Assembly (NCBI RefSeq): GCF_000321225.1
Contig: NW_004450276.1
Span: forward strand, 962,300 to 1,026,299
Length of the DNA stretch: 64,000 bases
Reading direction: 5' to 3'
Source of the DNA: Odobenus rosmarus divergens
Lineage: Eukaryota > Chordata > Mammalia > Carnivora > Odobenidae
A model generated the notes under the pieces. It ran no database searches, was not told the DNA's origin, and was given only the letters and a program-made list of their open reading frames with translations. The number at the start of each line of letters is the position of its first letter. The stretch's first letter is position 1. A program made the translations under genes and the position numbers. This document shows positions 24,011 through 36,285 of this stretch, one piece after another.

Positions 24011-24489
24011 TGTCTTACATGTTTTTCTTCTCCTGGTGTCTTATCCGTGACGGTAATGTACTTCTCAAGTGGGATAAGAGGTTGGTCTCCAGAAGGGTGC
24101 CTTTCACAGGACTTGGAACAAAGTCTTAAGGGCAGCTACACACTTGTTTATCTACACCTCACCCCAGCCCCTGGGCTGATTGTGACCCCTCTGCTGTCCC
24201 GTTTGACGGAAGTGACAGACACTGGTGAGGTCAGTGAGCTGGGCATGGAAAGACAGCAGGGGAGCAGAGGAGAAAGACTAACAGCATTGGAGCAAGCTCT
24301 CAAAGGTGTGTCTGATCGGCGGACTGTCATCAGTGTTTACTCTTCAGCACGCACGATTCCATGTCACCCCAACACAGAAAACAAAATGTACGGCATAAGT
24401 GATAAACAATCTGAAAATGAGGAAAATGCTTTGTGTATTTATGTACCACTGACTAGCCCGGATGTCCTCTGTACATGATCTCAAAGGCA

Positions 24490-24620
24490 CCTGAAAATGG
24501 AGAAGGGGCCTCCCAGTTAAGGAAAATGAGGTTTGGAGAGGATTTTGTCACTTTCTGAAGGCCACGGAGCTAGCAAATGGTGGCGATGAGATTCACGCCA
24601 AGGTCTGCTCCTTAAATGCC
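24490..24620 (-). repeat. MIR SINE, diverged
   Basis: 'gaaaatgaggtttggagagg ... tgaaggccacggagctagc ... gatgagattcacgcc' resembles the reverse-strand MIR core. Confidence 0.55.
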
Positions 24621-25224
24621 ACGCTAGGCTGTCAGAAAGGACCAGTTTGCCCGTTTGCTTATTCCTGCCTATTTTTCCTCCTTCCTCTCTCTTCCCTTTT
24701 CAAGAAAAAATGACAGCGACAATGGCAAACACTCTCTGAAGTGTGCTGGGGTCGGCACAAAATGGTCGACTCTGCTTAAAGCAGCATGTAACCTCGACTG
24801 TGGTATAAAACACAGATATAAAATATTCTAGACAGCAAATAAATATATATACTTCAGAAATACATCTACAAATATAATTACTAAATAAAAATCAAATAGA
24901 AAACAGAAATGCACAGATTCACCAAGTACAGACAGTAGCTGAACTGCGTAGATGATCTTGATTTCATGATACAGAAAAGTATGTAGGACACCAACAAGAA
25001 TGTTTTGGGAATGAAAAAGTCGTATGAATTTCACAGTTAATTCAGGTTTGGAAGAAAACCCTCTTTGCTTCTTGCTAAACATTTTCTCCTGTACTGGAGT
25101 TTCTCCTATTATTAAGTCTACCACATCAAAAATAAATTACTCCAAGGAGCACAATTCTTTTTCTTGCGTGTACACGCGCACACACACGACTTCAGACATC
25201 ACGTAGGTTTTCAGAAGTTATTTT

Positions 25225-25540
25225 ATGTGGCACCGCGGTGGTGTGCTAGGGCTGCCATCTAAAATACCACAGACTAGGTGCCTTATGCAACAGAAGGTTA
25301 TTTTCTCACCATTCTGGAGGCTGGAAGTCCAAGATCAAGGTGTTGGCAGATTTGGTTTTTCCTGAGGCCTCATTCCTTGGTTTGCAGATGGCCACCTTCT
25401 CACTAGGAGTTCACACAGTCTTTAGTCTGTGGGAGTGCAACCCTGCTATCTGTATGTCCAAATTTCCTCCCCTTATAGACACCAAAGTGGATTAGAGCTC
25501 ACCCTAAGGTCCTGGGGGTCAGGGTTTCGCACATGAATCT
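25225..25540 (-). repeat. MaLR-type LTR (MLT1/MST-like)
   Basis: 'gtgctagggctgccatctaaaataccacagactaggtgc ... attctggaggctggaagtccaagatcaaggtgttggcag ... gattagagctcaccctaa' is a clear reverse-strand solo LTR of the ERVL-MaLR group. An old, non-coding remnant. A related copy on the plus strand lies at 38245-38690. Confidence 0.75.
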
Positions 25541-26329
25541 TAGCAGGGAGGTAGGAGGGTGGGGACCAGTTCTGCCTGTAACAGCCACTGTCTTCATTCT
25601 CCTGATAGTCAAGTAACTGGAGTTGCACAAAGTCTGCCCTACATATTTGTTTTTGATTAATCAAGGTACTTATCCATTCACAAACACTTGTTTAGTATAG
25701 TTTGTGTCACAAAGATAAAGGAGAAACTGCCCCCAAGGGGCTCGTGGTCTAGTGGTTCAAATGAATACACACAACGGAGATCATGAGAACACAACAGGCA
25801 CCCGATCCAGAATGGAGATGGAGGCAGAGGTTAGGAATAGGACTCTGGTGGGGGTGGGGGGTGATTCTTAACTGGATCTTAGTGGAGTCTTCAGCAAAGG
25901 GGGGGAAATCACCAGAGGCAGAAAGCACAAAGACAATAGGGAAGACAGGGAGCTGTGTCTGGAAAGACAAGAGGCGCTAGATCATCAGGAGCCGCATCAG
26001 TCATGCTGATGAGCTTGGGCTTTATGTGCAGGTGCATAAAACAACGGAAGGTTTAAAGCAGTAAAGCAACAGCTCAGACCTCCACAGATTGCACAGTCAA
26101 AGGCATAAACAGTCTTTGCTGCAGAGGCACTTGGGTGCGTGGCAATGAGCCCCTAGCAGCTTCCCAAGCAATGTCCCAAGCGAATTTGTTACTACTACTG
26201 ATAGCCGAATGATTTATGAAATGTTCTTTATTAATTAGGCTACATCCAAGACCAACTCTTTAACGTCAACATGTTCACACACTTGGGTGAAAAAGGGGTG
26301 GAAGACAGTCGGTGTACCAGTAACTCCAA
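25541..26329. other. Unlabelled intron
   Basis: About 25690-26060 looks like an old interspersed repeat of mammalian type ('aactgcccccaaggggctcgtgg ... gatgagcttgggctttatgtg') but I cannot name the family. No coding signal. Confidence 0.45.
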
Positions 26330-26590
26330 TGGAAGAACAAGGCTCTGGCAAGCCTCATCCCTTTCCATATATTTCCATTCAAATCCCAGATACATTTACT
26401 AAGACTTTGGGCAAGTCATGTACGCTCTTCTTATCTCAGCTGCATCGTCTGCAAGATGAGGAAAAGCAGCGTTTACCTCACAGGGTTACCAAGGGATCAG
26501 AATGGTTAATAAATGTAAAGCTTTCAGAACAGTGACTGGTACACAGCAAGCACAACAGAAATATACTCTATTACTACCACAGCGACTGCT
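26330..26590 (+). repeat. MIR SINE
   Basis: 'tttgggcaagtcatgtacgc ... tctcagctgcatcgtctgcaagatgagg ... cctcacagggttacc ... aatgtaaagctttcagaacagtgactggtacacagc' follows the plus-strand MIR consensus from core to tail. Confidence 0.85.
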
Positions 26591-26917
26591 ACTCCTCGCC
26601 TGTTAAAGGAGAAAGAAGATGAGCACTTACGATCTAGAAAATGGATTTGAAGAAGCATAAGAACTGATACCCAGGCTTTTCGGGGGCAAACACACGATGT
26701 GCGGTCGTCACCAACTTCCACACAGTTCAGGAAGAGAAGAGCGCAATTTCAGTCATGGCCAATGTGATGGACCCGTGGGACATCAAAGTGGAAACAGCCA
26801 CTGGCCATCAGGGATATAGTCTGGATTCTCAGGTGAGACGATAAGCCAGGTTCAGGTTGAGATCATGAAGGTGGAACTCATAAGCAAAACAATTCACAAT
26901 TAAAGTTAAGCGTCTTC

Positions 26918-27105
26918 GGGATGCCTGGGTGGCTCAGTCAGTTAAATGTCTGCCTTCAGCTCAGGTCATGATCCCAGGGTCCTGGGATCGAGTCCCACAT
27001 AGGGCTCCTTGCTCAGCAGGGAGCCTGCTTCTCCCTCTGCCTGTTTGTGTTCCTCCACTCACTCTCTCTCTCTGGAAAATAAATAAAGTCTTTAAAAAAA
27101 AAAAA
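26918..27105 (+). repeat. CAN-SINE
   Basis: Complete SINE flanked by aaagttaagcgtcttc / aaagttaagcatcttc target-site duplications. Confidence 0.95.
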
Positions 27106-27985
27106 TAAAGTTAAGCATCTTCAAGACACAGGCCCATCTAACATTTACAGAAGGGCCAAACAGATATTCCAGAAGACGGAGATCAGGGGAAAAAAAAAAA
27201 AATCAAGCTTTCTGAAGAGCACACTACTTGTATATGATTCAAACCACTATATATTTATGTAAAATATTATGTAGCTTATTTCTATTAATTGACATAATGT
27301 GAGCTGAGGGAGTCAAGCATGTGGCAATCTGATTTCATTACTCTTACTGACATTTCTAACTATGGGTACCACTGGGTGGATCAGAAAGAGAAGGATGCAG
27401 TCAGACATGAAGGTTCAATTTCTCCTTGATTATACAATAGCATTTTTTCACCCTTTAGAAAAAAACACTTCCTCAAAGATGTTGCTGACACTTTAAATCT
27501 TTAAACTCCATACATTTGTCAAAGAAGTGCTGCTCCTTTGTAAAAGTTATGGCTCTGTCTTCAGGGGGCTGCCATGTTGGTACCAAATTACACACAGCAG
27601 AACAAAAAGCACCTCGCTACAGCTCAGTGAGGCATAGGAGCAGGTTCCAATGGCCCTTTTCAGGTGCTATTTGATGATGAACGATAATATTAAGCTCCTA
27701 CTTGAAGGCAGCCTACAATAAGTCTCCATTACCTGATATTAAAAACCTGTAAAGGAACATAAAGCTGGCCTCCTACTATAATTTACCCCCACTGGTTAAA
27801 GCACTCTTCTGAGATAACCAGCCTCAACTAGAGCAGGACAGGAAAGAGACAGGTTGGCAAGAGGCTGGACACAGAAGGGTGGAGGCCCGACACCAGGGGA
27901 GGATGGAAGAAGGCCAATGAAGAGGACACCACAGGGGCACTGTTTTCCTGGACTGGTCAATCTGCACGATCAGCCTTAGATTTTA
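27106..27985. other. Unlabelled intron
   Basis: No exon or clear repeat seen between the two SINEs. Confidence 0.55.
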
Positions 27986-28223
27986 TTTATTTATTTATTT
28001 ATTTTTAAGTCTATATTTTTTATTTAATTTTTTTTAAAGTTTTTTTTATCTACTTGACAGAGAGCGACACAGTGAGAGAGGGAACACAAGCAGGGGGAGT
28101 GGGAGAGGGAGAAGCAGGCTTCCCGCGGAGCAGGGAGCCCGATGTGGGGCTCGATCCCAGGACCCTGGGACCATGACCTGAGCCAAAGGCAGACACTTAA
28201 CGACTGAGCCACCCAGGCACCCC
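27986..28223 (-). repeat. CAN-SINE with long T-rich tail
   Basis: Minus-strand SINE; its tail is extended to (TTTA)n plus a second T-rich tract (27981-28045). Target-site duplication cagccttagattttа-like at 27971-27985 and 28224-28238. Confidence 0.93.
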
Positions 28224-28773
28224 CAGCCTTAGATTTTAAACGTACTTACTCAAATCTACGGTAACTTAGGAGCCACCCAATTAACCGGGATGGCATGAAA
28301 GCATTTCTCTGCATTCCCCTTCCTTAAAATCCATCAGGGGAAAGGAGAGAATGAGCTCTTAAGTGCAACAAGTAAAATGTCACCACCTCATATCACGAAT
28401 TATTATCAACAGTAGCTGAATTCTGGGAAATTTCAATCAAAAAGAGGGGGCACGTTGGTAGCGGACATACAGCTCCTCAGAATTCAAACGTGGTAGTTAT
28501 TTTTGTAACAGTCCTACAAGCCCCCATCAAATGACCCTTTCATTTGAAGTGCTGATACTTCATTGTGAGGGTCTGCTAGAAGACAAGGGGAGCAGTGAAT
28601 AATCCCAGAGAAACCCTGTTCCACAGCCAGCAGCCCAAAGGGAGCTGATGGGCAACGTGCAAACAAGCATCTTCACTCCCTGAGGAAGGAGGGAGAGGAG
28701 CAACACTGTGAGAGCCTCTTGATTCCACTGCTGGCCCCCAAGGGGCAAGGTCTAAAAAGTGGGAGAGATTCTG
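28224..28773. other. Unlabelled intron
   Basis: No exon, RNA gene or nameable repeat. Confidence 0.55.
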
Positions 28774-28964
28774 TTTTTTTTTTTTTTTAAGATTTTATTT
28801 ATTTATTTGAGAGAGAGAGAGAATGAGAGATAGAGAAGAGGGTCAGAGGGAGAAGCAGACTCCCCGCTGAGCAGGGAGCCCGGTGTGGGACTCGATCCCA
28901 GGACTCCAGGGTCATGACCTGAGCCGAAGGCAGTCGCTTAACCAACTGAGCCACCCAGGCGCCC
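28774..28964 (-). repeat. CAN-SINE
   Basis: Minus-strand SINE with a 15-T tail and target-site duplication ggagagattctg on both sides. Confidence 0.95.
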
Positions 28965-29059
28965 TGGAGAGATTCTGCTTTAAGCAAATACGTAGCTCAA
29001 ATGAGAAATGGGACTGATGCCTGGATAACTCACATCCTGGGAATGGTGAAATCAAATGA

Positions 29060-29400
29060 AATGCAGCTATATGCAACAATACAGATGAATCTCAAAACAC
29101 AATGTCAAGTGAAAGAAGCCAGAATCCATACTGAGTGGTTCCCTTTATATAAAATTCAAGCACAGCAAAACTAAATAATAGTATCGGAAGTAAAGACCGT
29201 GGTTACCTTGGGGCAGAAAGAAAGGCCTTGCACTTGATCAGGAGGAGGCCTGACGGGGACTTCTGAGATGCTGTGGGGTTTCTATTTCTTGACCTGTGGA
29301 GCTGTTGCTTTAGTTTATACAGGGTGATAATTCACTAAGCTATAAGCTTATGTCCTGTGGACTTTTATCTATGTGTGTTATGTTTTAATATAATGGAGAA
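29060..29400 (+). repeat. L1M 3' region
   Basis: 'gaatctcaaaacacaatgtcaagtgaaagaagccag ... gaccgtggttaccttggggcag ... gggtttctatttcttg' follows an L1M 3' end. Confidence 0.7.
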
Positions 29401-29553
29401 AGAAGGAGAGAGAAAATAAATAAGTAATCCTACAGCTATCCTAAAAGAAAAAACAAGTCACTCAGTAAGTGAAAAAAATCAGACTGCCCTCTGATGTTGC
29501 CCTCGTAACATTCAACGTTAAAAGACGATGCCTACAAAGTTCTAGGAAAAGTT

Positions 29554-29785
29554 GGGGTGCCTGGGTGGCTCAGTTGTTAAGCGTCTGCCTTCGGCTCAGG
29601 TCATGATCCCAGGGTCCTGGGATCGAGCCCCGCATCGGGCTCCCTGCTCGGCGGGAAGACTGCTTCTCCCTCTCCTACTCCCCCTGCTTGTGTTCCCTCT
29701 CTCGCTGTGTCTCTCTCTGTCAAATAAATAAAATCTTTAAAAAATAAAAAATAAATAAAAATATTAAAAAAAAGAAAAGAAAAAA
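29554..29785 (+). repeat. CAN-SINE, young subfamily
   Basis: Head GGGGTGCCTGGGTGGCTCAG, diagnostic 'ccctgctcggcggg' and 'cccctgcttgtgttccctctctcgctgtgtctctctctgtcaaataaata'. Target-site duplication agttctaggaaaag at both ends. Confidence 0.95.
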
Positions 29786-30139
29786 CAAGTTCTAGGAAAA
29801 GAAAGAAAAGGTTACTCAGTATTTTTATACCCAAATTACTTATCAAATAAGAAAGGGTAGATATTCCCAAGTATGCAAGAACTGGGGACATAAAAGAGTC
29901 TCTCTGAAAAACAACTACCTAACAATCAAATCTAGTCAATTAAGCAAGAAGTCAAACAGCCATCAACCCATTTTGAAAAAGAAAAGTTTAAAAAGATAGT
30001 TACATATATTTATGTATAAAACTTTGATATCTATCTATATATATACAGATTGACAACTATGTATGAGACACCTCAATGTTATCCATAATTTTTGTTTGTT
30101 CTCCATTTGATTTTCCTTTCTTAAAGACAAATAAAATTT

Positions 30140-30338
30140 GGGGTGCCTAGGTGGCTCAGTCGTTAAGCGTCTGCCTTTGGCTCAGGTAATGATCCCAGGG
30201 TCCTGGGATCGAGCCCCACATCGGGCTCCCTGCTCGGCGGGAGGCCTGCTTCTCCCCTTCCCCTCCCCCTCCCCCTGCTTGTGTTCCCTCTCTCGCTGTG
30301 TCTCTCTCTGTCAAAAAAATAAAACCTTTTAAAAAAAT
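30140..30338 (+). repeat. CAN-SINE, young subfamily
   Basis: Same subfamily as 29554-29785, with target-site duplication acaaataaaattt. The pyrimidine region is enlarged to cccttcccctccccctccccctg. Confidence 0.95.
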
Positions 30339-30376
30339 ACAAATAAAATTTAATATTTTAAAAAACACTGTTCTTT

Positions 30377-30540
30377 GGGGTGCGCGGGTGGCTCAGTCTG
30401 TTAAGTGTCCAACTCTCGATTTCAGCTCATGATCTTGGGAGTTGTGAGACTGAGCCCCACGTCAGGCTCCATGCTGGGTGTGGAGTCTGCTTAAGATTCT
30501 CTCTCTCCCTATGCTCCTCCCCCACTAAATATATATATTT
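30377..30540 (+). repeat. CAN-SINE, older subfamily
   Basis: Head GGGGTGCGCGGGTGGCTCAG with the older body 'tgtccaactctcgatttcagctcatgatcttggg ... gtggagtctgcttaagattc'. It ends in an AT-rich tail. Confidence 0.88.
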
Positions 30541-32569
30541 TTTACTTATATAGTTGCCTTTCTACCTCTTGACATACCCTTCTGTCCATGTCAAGAGATA
30601 ATAATTAAGTTGCTGAGATTTTGAGTGAATTTTTTTACCTTTTTGTTTTATTTAAAATAATGAACATAAATTACTGTGTAAGAGCAACAGAGTGTATTAT
30701 TTTCCAAACTGAATTAGCTGGTATCTCTTCATTCTGTCCCCCACCATCCCTAGCCCCACCAAAAACAAAAAAAAAGGCCCTAAATTTAATGTACCTAAAA
30801 ACACAGACCTCATTATCTATAATCTGTATCTACTGGACCAAGTGAGCCATGGGGTTCAAGGAAGATCTCCTGTCTTTATGACAAAATAGGATCCTGCACA
30901 AGGAAAGGAACTGTACAGGATCTAACTGTTTTATAAACAGAGGACATATTCTGATGGCTAAACCTGCTTTCTTGTTAATCAAAACCAACACTCTGAACTC
31001 CAGGACATTTTCTCTAATAACTTACGTGGAGTTAACAAGGGAAGAGTTTCAAGCAACTAATTACTGCATATGCCAACGCAGGCTGCCAGTTGGCGGTGTC
31101 CGCGGAGATGCCCACCAGTGAAGGAGCAGGTTGCCACCCTCACCCCTGCAGTGACAGCCGCCACTGACTTGAGAGTCAACTCATCTGGGAGGCAAGAGCA
31201 AGGATGTTGCGCCTGGCTGCATCTTTTGTAATAATTATGTGGAGGAGATAAGTGGAATGGAGACAAATGGATACGCATCCTCCCAAAGCACCGAAACTCA
31301 GTTTTTACATTAAACAAAAACAAACTCTACCTTTTCTGAGATAAGTGTTTCTGGTCAATTCATAATCACTGTGAAGGCCAATTAAAGTTCAAACATAAGC
31401 TAGCAAGAATTTTAGAAATCCTTTTCCTTAAACATAGTGGACGGCTGTTCAACCGTGGATTACAGCTACAAACATCGAAGTATCACTAACCGTACAGGGC
31501 AATCAGAGAGCTGGAATTTCAAAGTTCACATCTCTCAAAAGACACAGTATGTCTAACTCAGGCCACTGTTTTTGGCACAAGTTTCAAGACTCTTAAGACT
31601 CTTCAAGACTCTTTAGGAGAACATTTTGCATTTTTTACTCCAGAACCATACTGTGAACCAGGCCCGGAAATTTCCAGTGGTGAAATGAGTAAACATTAAC
31701 AGTAAAGTGATAAAATAAGAAAAATTTAAAAACAGTACTGAAAACACCTCTAGCCAAACGGCACCATGCTAATGACTTCTACTTTTAGATGACAAGTCAT
31801 GCTATTTAAACAACAAAATTTCACTGTAGACATCCCCCAGGAACAGGTACTAAGGCAACCACACCGATGCCAGGCTGTGGGGAGCCATGGGGGGCTGTGG
31901 GGAAGTGGGGGAGGGAGAGCGCCTCGATATATTGATAACGATCCAAAACACCGCCACAAACTTGAAAAATTATCTGAGGAGAAACTAAAAACTGGACCTA
32001 ATTCAACATCCATCTGGCATCTCTGAAAAGGAAGTAACTTAGGACTCCCTGTCTTTAAAAACTTTGATATTTCAAAACTGTAAGTAAGGAAGATTCAAGT
32101 CTTCTGAATGAGATTATTTTAAAGACATTTTTGTGGTTGACATTTGAGTGATACTCCCGGACATGCCATCTTTGCTTGATTCCTCAGGTTTGGACTATTA
32201 AGCTGGTATCCGTAACTCACCCCCTCTGGCTGTTGTCAAAATATATCATCAAACACTCTTATCTCAAAATAGTTTTGTGTTAAAAATTGTTAGTCATAAT
32301 ACCAATATGTAGAATGAGTGAAGCAAGCAATACAAACTTCATTTCTCCTCAATCTGAATAATGAAATTCAAGTCAGACACACACCTACGTCCATCATCAA
32401 ATGCAGACTCAAATCCCAGTGAAATTAGGATCCGGAAGTCAATAGATACCATGCAGACCAGCCAGGTTACATGATTCTGGAGGATGGGAGGTGGGTCCAC
32501 CAAGAAGCAGGGTAAAAAGAAATGATGTGCACAAACGTAGTTGCATTAGGAAGCTCGTGTGTCCATTAC
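30541..32569. other. Unlabelled intron
   Basis: About 2 kb without exons or nameable repeats. A short tandem repeat of 'aagactctt' (three units) is at 31585-31614. Confidence 0.55.
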
Positions 32570-33005
32570 TATGTGTGATACGGAACAATGGCACCCCAAA
32601 TATCTTCATGTCCCAATCCCCAGAACTTGTGAATGTCAGCTTATATGGCAAAAAGGACTCTGCAGATATGATTAAGTTAAGGATTATAAAATGGGAAGAT
32701 TACCTGGGTGGGCCTGATGTCACTGCAGTGGTCCTGCTAGGAGGGACAGGGAGCAATCAGTGGGAGGACCACAGACCAAAAAACGCAGCAAACACTAGAG
32801 GCTGAAAAAGGCAAGGAACTGGATTCTCCCATTGAGCCTTCTGAAGGAACCAGCTCTGCTGATACCGTGATTTTGGGTCCGTGAAATTGATTTCAGATGT
32901 CTGGCCTCTAGAACCATAAGAGAATACATTGCTATTGTTTCAAGCCACTAAACTCGTGGCGATCTACTATAGAGTCAACAGGAATCGAATACACTGTGGA
33001 AAAAA
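32570..33005 (+). repeat. MLT1-type MaLR LTR
   Basis: 'ccccaaatatcttcatgtcccaatccccagaacttgtgaatg ... ggcaaaaaggactctgcagatatgattaagttaagg ... ggaaaaggcaaggaactggattctccc ... caagccactaaactcgtgg' follows the MLT1 LTR from near its 5' to its 3' end. Non-coding remnant of an ancient ERVL-MaLR element. Confidence 0.85.
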
Positions 33006-33569
33006 GATTCCGGGTGCTTAACTACATTAACTCTTTCAGTTATTCACATCACCTTTTTCAAAACGCCTCAACAGACGAGTCATAAAATGTCTACAAACAT
33101 CGTTACCTCTCTGTCACACAAAGTGAGAGTAACATATTACATTTTTACTTTGACACAGAAAATTTGCAAAATATGCCTTCATTCTTACAGAAGCTATAAA
33201 ACATTAGTAACAGTATAAAAACAAATACGCCCTTCCTATCAGACCTGAGAAATAGGCATTCTTCTGTTAAACCTATTAATCTCCATGCCACTCTATTCTA
33301 TTGGTTGTCTTCTGTGTGTGGTAGAAGTTTCAGGCGAAGAGAAAGAAAAATTATTGGCCAATCCCAAGCCCCCTGGCTACTCCTACTGGGGGACAGGAAG
33401 GCTGGAAAACCAGCGGAAAACTGCCTGTCAGTTATGTGCTCACTGCTCTCTTCCCTACTCATCACGGCCACGAAGGAATACAAAGGAGATGTGTGACGTC
33501 ATCAACATAAAGACACTATGACTCTCAGAGGCGGTCAAGTCAGGACATCAGGTTAGGAAGGGGTTTCTC

Positions 33570-33965
33570 ATAATTTTTTTTAAAATGGCATTTGCTTCGT
33601 GTTTATGCCAAAAATGGCTTGCAAAAACAGCTTTGTAATAATCCCCCCTGTGACCCTGCCCTTACTTCCTTTGCACAGTGATTCTGGGCTCAGTCTCATG
33701 ACCTGCTTTGTGCAATGGGATATTAGCAAATGTGAACCAAGCAGAGACTTGGCAAGTGCTTGACTGCCAGCCTCCCAGCCTCCACACATGTAAGTGAGAC
33801 CATCCTCAATCACCAACCCACTGCTGACCCCGGATCCATGAGAAGTAAATACCAGCTGAGACAGTCTGGACCAAGCAAAGTGGCAGCAAATAAAATGGCT
33901 CTGTTTTAATCCACTAGGTTTGGGGGCAGTTAGTTGTGCAGTGAAAGCTAACTTGATATAGTTAA
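33570..33965 (+). repeat. MLT1-type MaLR LTR, diverged
   Basis: 'gacctgctttgtgcaatgggatattagcaaatgtgaacc ... gtaagtgagaccatcctc ... ttttaatccactaggtttggggg' fits another MLT1 subfamily. Left edge uncertain. Confidence 0.65.
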
Positions 33966-34039
33966 TAAAGCTAACACAAACACACTGTAAAAATTTTGAA
34001 GAATTAAAAAAAAAGAGTAGAAAAATAGAAATAACCTAG

Positions 34040-34640
34040 AGTCCCAATATATAAAGGTGTCAAAAACTTTTTGATGAATTCATTTTAATGTAGCTATATA
34101 AACATACCCTATAATCAGAATCACACTGTAAATTCAGCCTTACAGTATGCTGTTGTTAGCATTTCCCATGTCATTTTACATTCCATATTCTACCATAGTT
34201 TATTTAAACTATTCTTTTATCGTTGGACTTTAAGGTGGCTTCAAAACTTTCCCTTTAAATACTGCTGCAATATATATATATTTTTGTATAAACTTTTGAC
34301 TGAGTTCTGGATTATTTCTTCAGGACAGATCCCCAGAAAGAAACATACTACAACAAAAGATGGGGAGCTTTCCCCAGTGCCTGACAGATACAGCTAAAAT
34401 ACAGTCTGGGACGACCACACTAATTTACCCTCCAACAGCAATGTATGAAAATGTTCATTTCACCAAACCCTCACCATCACTCTGTATTATTCTATTTTAA
34501 TGTCTTCATTAACCAATATACTAAAAAATGGCAATACGATTTAACCTGCATTTCTCTGACTGATAATAAGGGTGATTAGTTTTTCATACGGTTGGCCACC
34601 CATCATCTTATGAAACGTGTTCTTGTGATAATCTTTCTTA
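34040..34640 (-). repeat. L1M fragment
   Basis: Reverse-strand L1 3' text: 'aatactgctgcaatatatat', 'ccccagaaagaaacata', 'acccteaccatcactctgt'-like and 'cctgcatttctctgactgataa', matching the usual L1M pattern. Old, no frame. Confidence 0.7.
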
Positions 34641-34709
34641 CTGAGAGATGAAAAGTACATGCCCTTTAATAGTAATTAAGTTGACAGGGTGAGGTCAGGG
34701 CAGAGATTT

Positions 34710-34917
34710 TTTAAAGATTTATTTATTTGAGAGCGAGCGAGCATGGGAGTGAGTGAGCATGCAAGCAGGGGGAGGGGCAGAGGGAGAGAGAGAATCTCCA
34801 GCAGACTCCCTGCTGAGCAGAGTCTAACACGGGGCTCCATCTTAGGACCCTGAGATCATGCCTTGGGCCGAAATCAAGAGTCAGACACCTAACCAACTGA
34901 GCCACCCAGGTGTCCCC
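34710..34917 (-). repeat. CAN-SINE plus GA/GC tract
   Basis: Minus-strand SINE; GAGAGAGAGAGCGCGCGCGCAC follows just outside its head at 34926-34946. That alternating GC stretch is a short Z-DNA-prone sequence. Confidence 0.88.
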
Positions 34918-34947
34918 CTTTGCAGAGAGAGAGAGCGCGCGCGCACA

Positions 34948-35327
34948 GGGCAGATTTTTAACATCAGGTCCAATGGTCATGTATACACATTTTTTTTTTC
35001 TAGAGAGAATCTACAGCCTTCATCAGCTTCCTTAAGTAGTGCATGATCTCATAAACTCTGAAAACCAGCTGACCTAAATGGTAAAGAACAGCATTAGCAG
35101 GTTCCACTGTTGGGATGCTCAAAGTTGTCCAACCAGTCACAGAATACATAACTAAATGAAAGGCAAGACAGGAGTTGTGTTTAGTGATGAAGGAAGGTAT
35201 AGGAGGAGGTAAGAATGATGGCAAAATACTAGATAAAATGCGTATTTAAGTCAAGAAATGTAATAATTTAATATATATCATTGCATTTTTTTTTTTTAAA
35301 GGCCAGCTGAACTCTCATTTCCACTTG
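34948..35327. other. Unlabelled intron
   Basis: No exon or clear repeat; ends in a T/A-rich stretch near 35288-35300. Confidence 0.5.
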
Positions 35328-35655
35328 CTATAGGCTGACTGATGTCCTGTTATTACTGAAGCCCTAACCATCAATGTAATGGTATTTGGAAGTGAGCTTC
35401 TGTCAAGTAATTAGGTCACACAGGTAGATCCCTCATGAAGGAGATTAGTGGCCTTATAAGAAGAGACACAAGAGAGAGAGATGACCGCTCTCTCTTCCAA
35501 GTGAAGACATGACAAGATGTCTTTCTACAAACCAGGGAGAGGGGCCTCACTGGAAACCAAATCAGCCAGCACCGTGATCTTGGACTTTCCAGCCTCCAGA
35601 ATGGTGAGAAATTTCTGTTGTTTAAGCCCCTTAGTCTATGATATGTTTTTATTTT
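35328..35655 (+). repeat. MST-type MaLR LTR
   Basis: 'gctataggctgactgatgtcc ... gccctaaccatcaatgtaatggtatttgg ... ccctcatgaaggagattagtggccttataagaagagac ... tcttggactttccagcctccagaatggtgagaaatttctgttgtttaagcc' is the MST/MLT LTR layout. Confidence 0.85.
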
Positions 35656-36285
35656 ATTTTTATTTTTTTCTATTAAGAGAATTGTCATATTTATTTTCTT
35701 TATGTTATGTTAATCACCAAGCATTACATCATTAGTTTTTGATGTAGTGTTCCATGATTGATTGTTTGCATATAACACCCAGTGCTCCATGCAGTACATG
35801 CCCTCTTTAATACCCATCACCAGGCTAACCCATCCCTACACCCGCCTCCCCTCTAGAACCCTGTTTGTTTCTCAGAGTCCATCGTCTCTCATGGTTCATC
35901 TCCTGCTCCGATTCCCCCCCCTTCATTTTTCCCTTCCTGCTATCTTCTTCCCCCCCTTTTTTTTTTACATACAATGTATTATTTGTTTCAGAAGTACAGT
36001 TCTGTGATTCAACAGTCCTACACAATTCACAGCGCTCACCAAAGCACATACCCTCCCCAATGTCTATCACCCAGCCACCCCATCCCTCCCACCCCCACCA
36101 CTCCAGCAACCCTCAGTTTGTTTCCTGAGATTAAGAATTCCTCGTATCAGTGAGGTCATATGATACATGTCTTTCTCTGATTGACTTATTTCGCTCAGCA
36201 TAATATCCTCCAGTTCCATTCACATCGTTGCAAATGGCAAGATTTCATTCCTTTTGATGGCTGCATAATATTCCATTGTTAGACT
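35656..36285 (-). repeat. LINE-1 3' end
   Basis: Reverse-strand L1 3' UTR and end of ORF2: 'cccatcaccaggctaacccatcc', 'gactcattatttcgctcagc'-like text, 'ttgcaaatggcaagatttcattcc', 'ggctgcataatattccattg'. 5'-truncated at the last motif. It sits directly after the MST LTR. Confidence 0.88.

Larger units (their letters stand above)
20890..25224. other. RSU1 intron, mostly unlabelled
   Basis: AT-rich intron without exons. An L2-like 3' tail is at about 23550-24010 and a MIR-like stretch at about 24490-24620. The 143-codon open frame at 24047-24478 has no family features and spans repeat-like sequence. Confidence 0.6.

Noticed and set aside
24047..24478. Open frame of 143 codons (+)
   Set aside because: No protein features; it overlaps repeat-like intron sequence and has no splice or promoter context.
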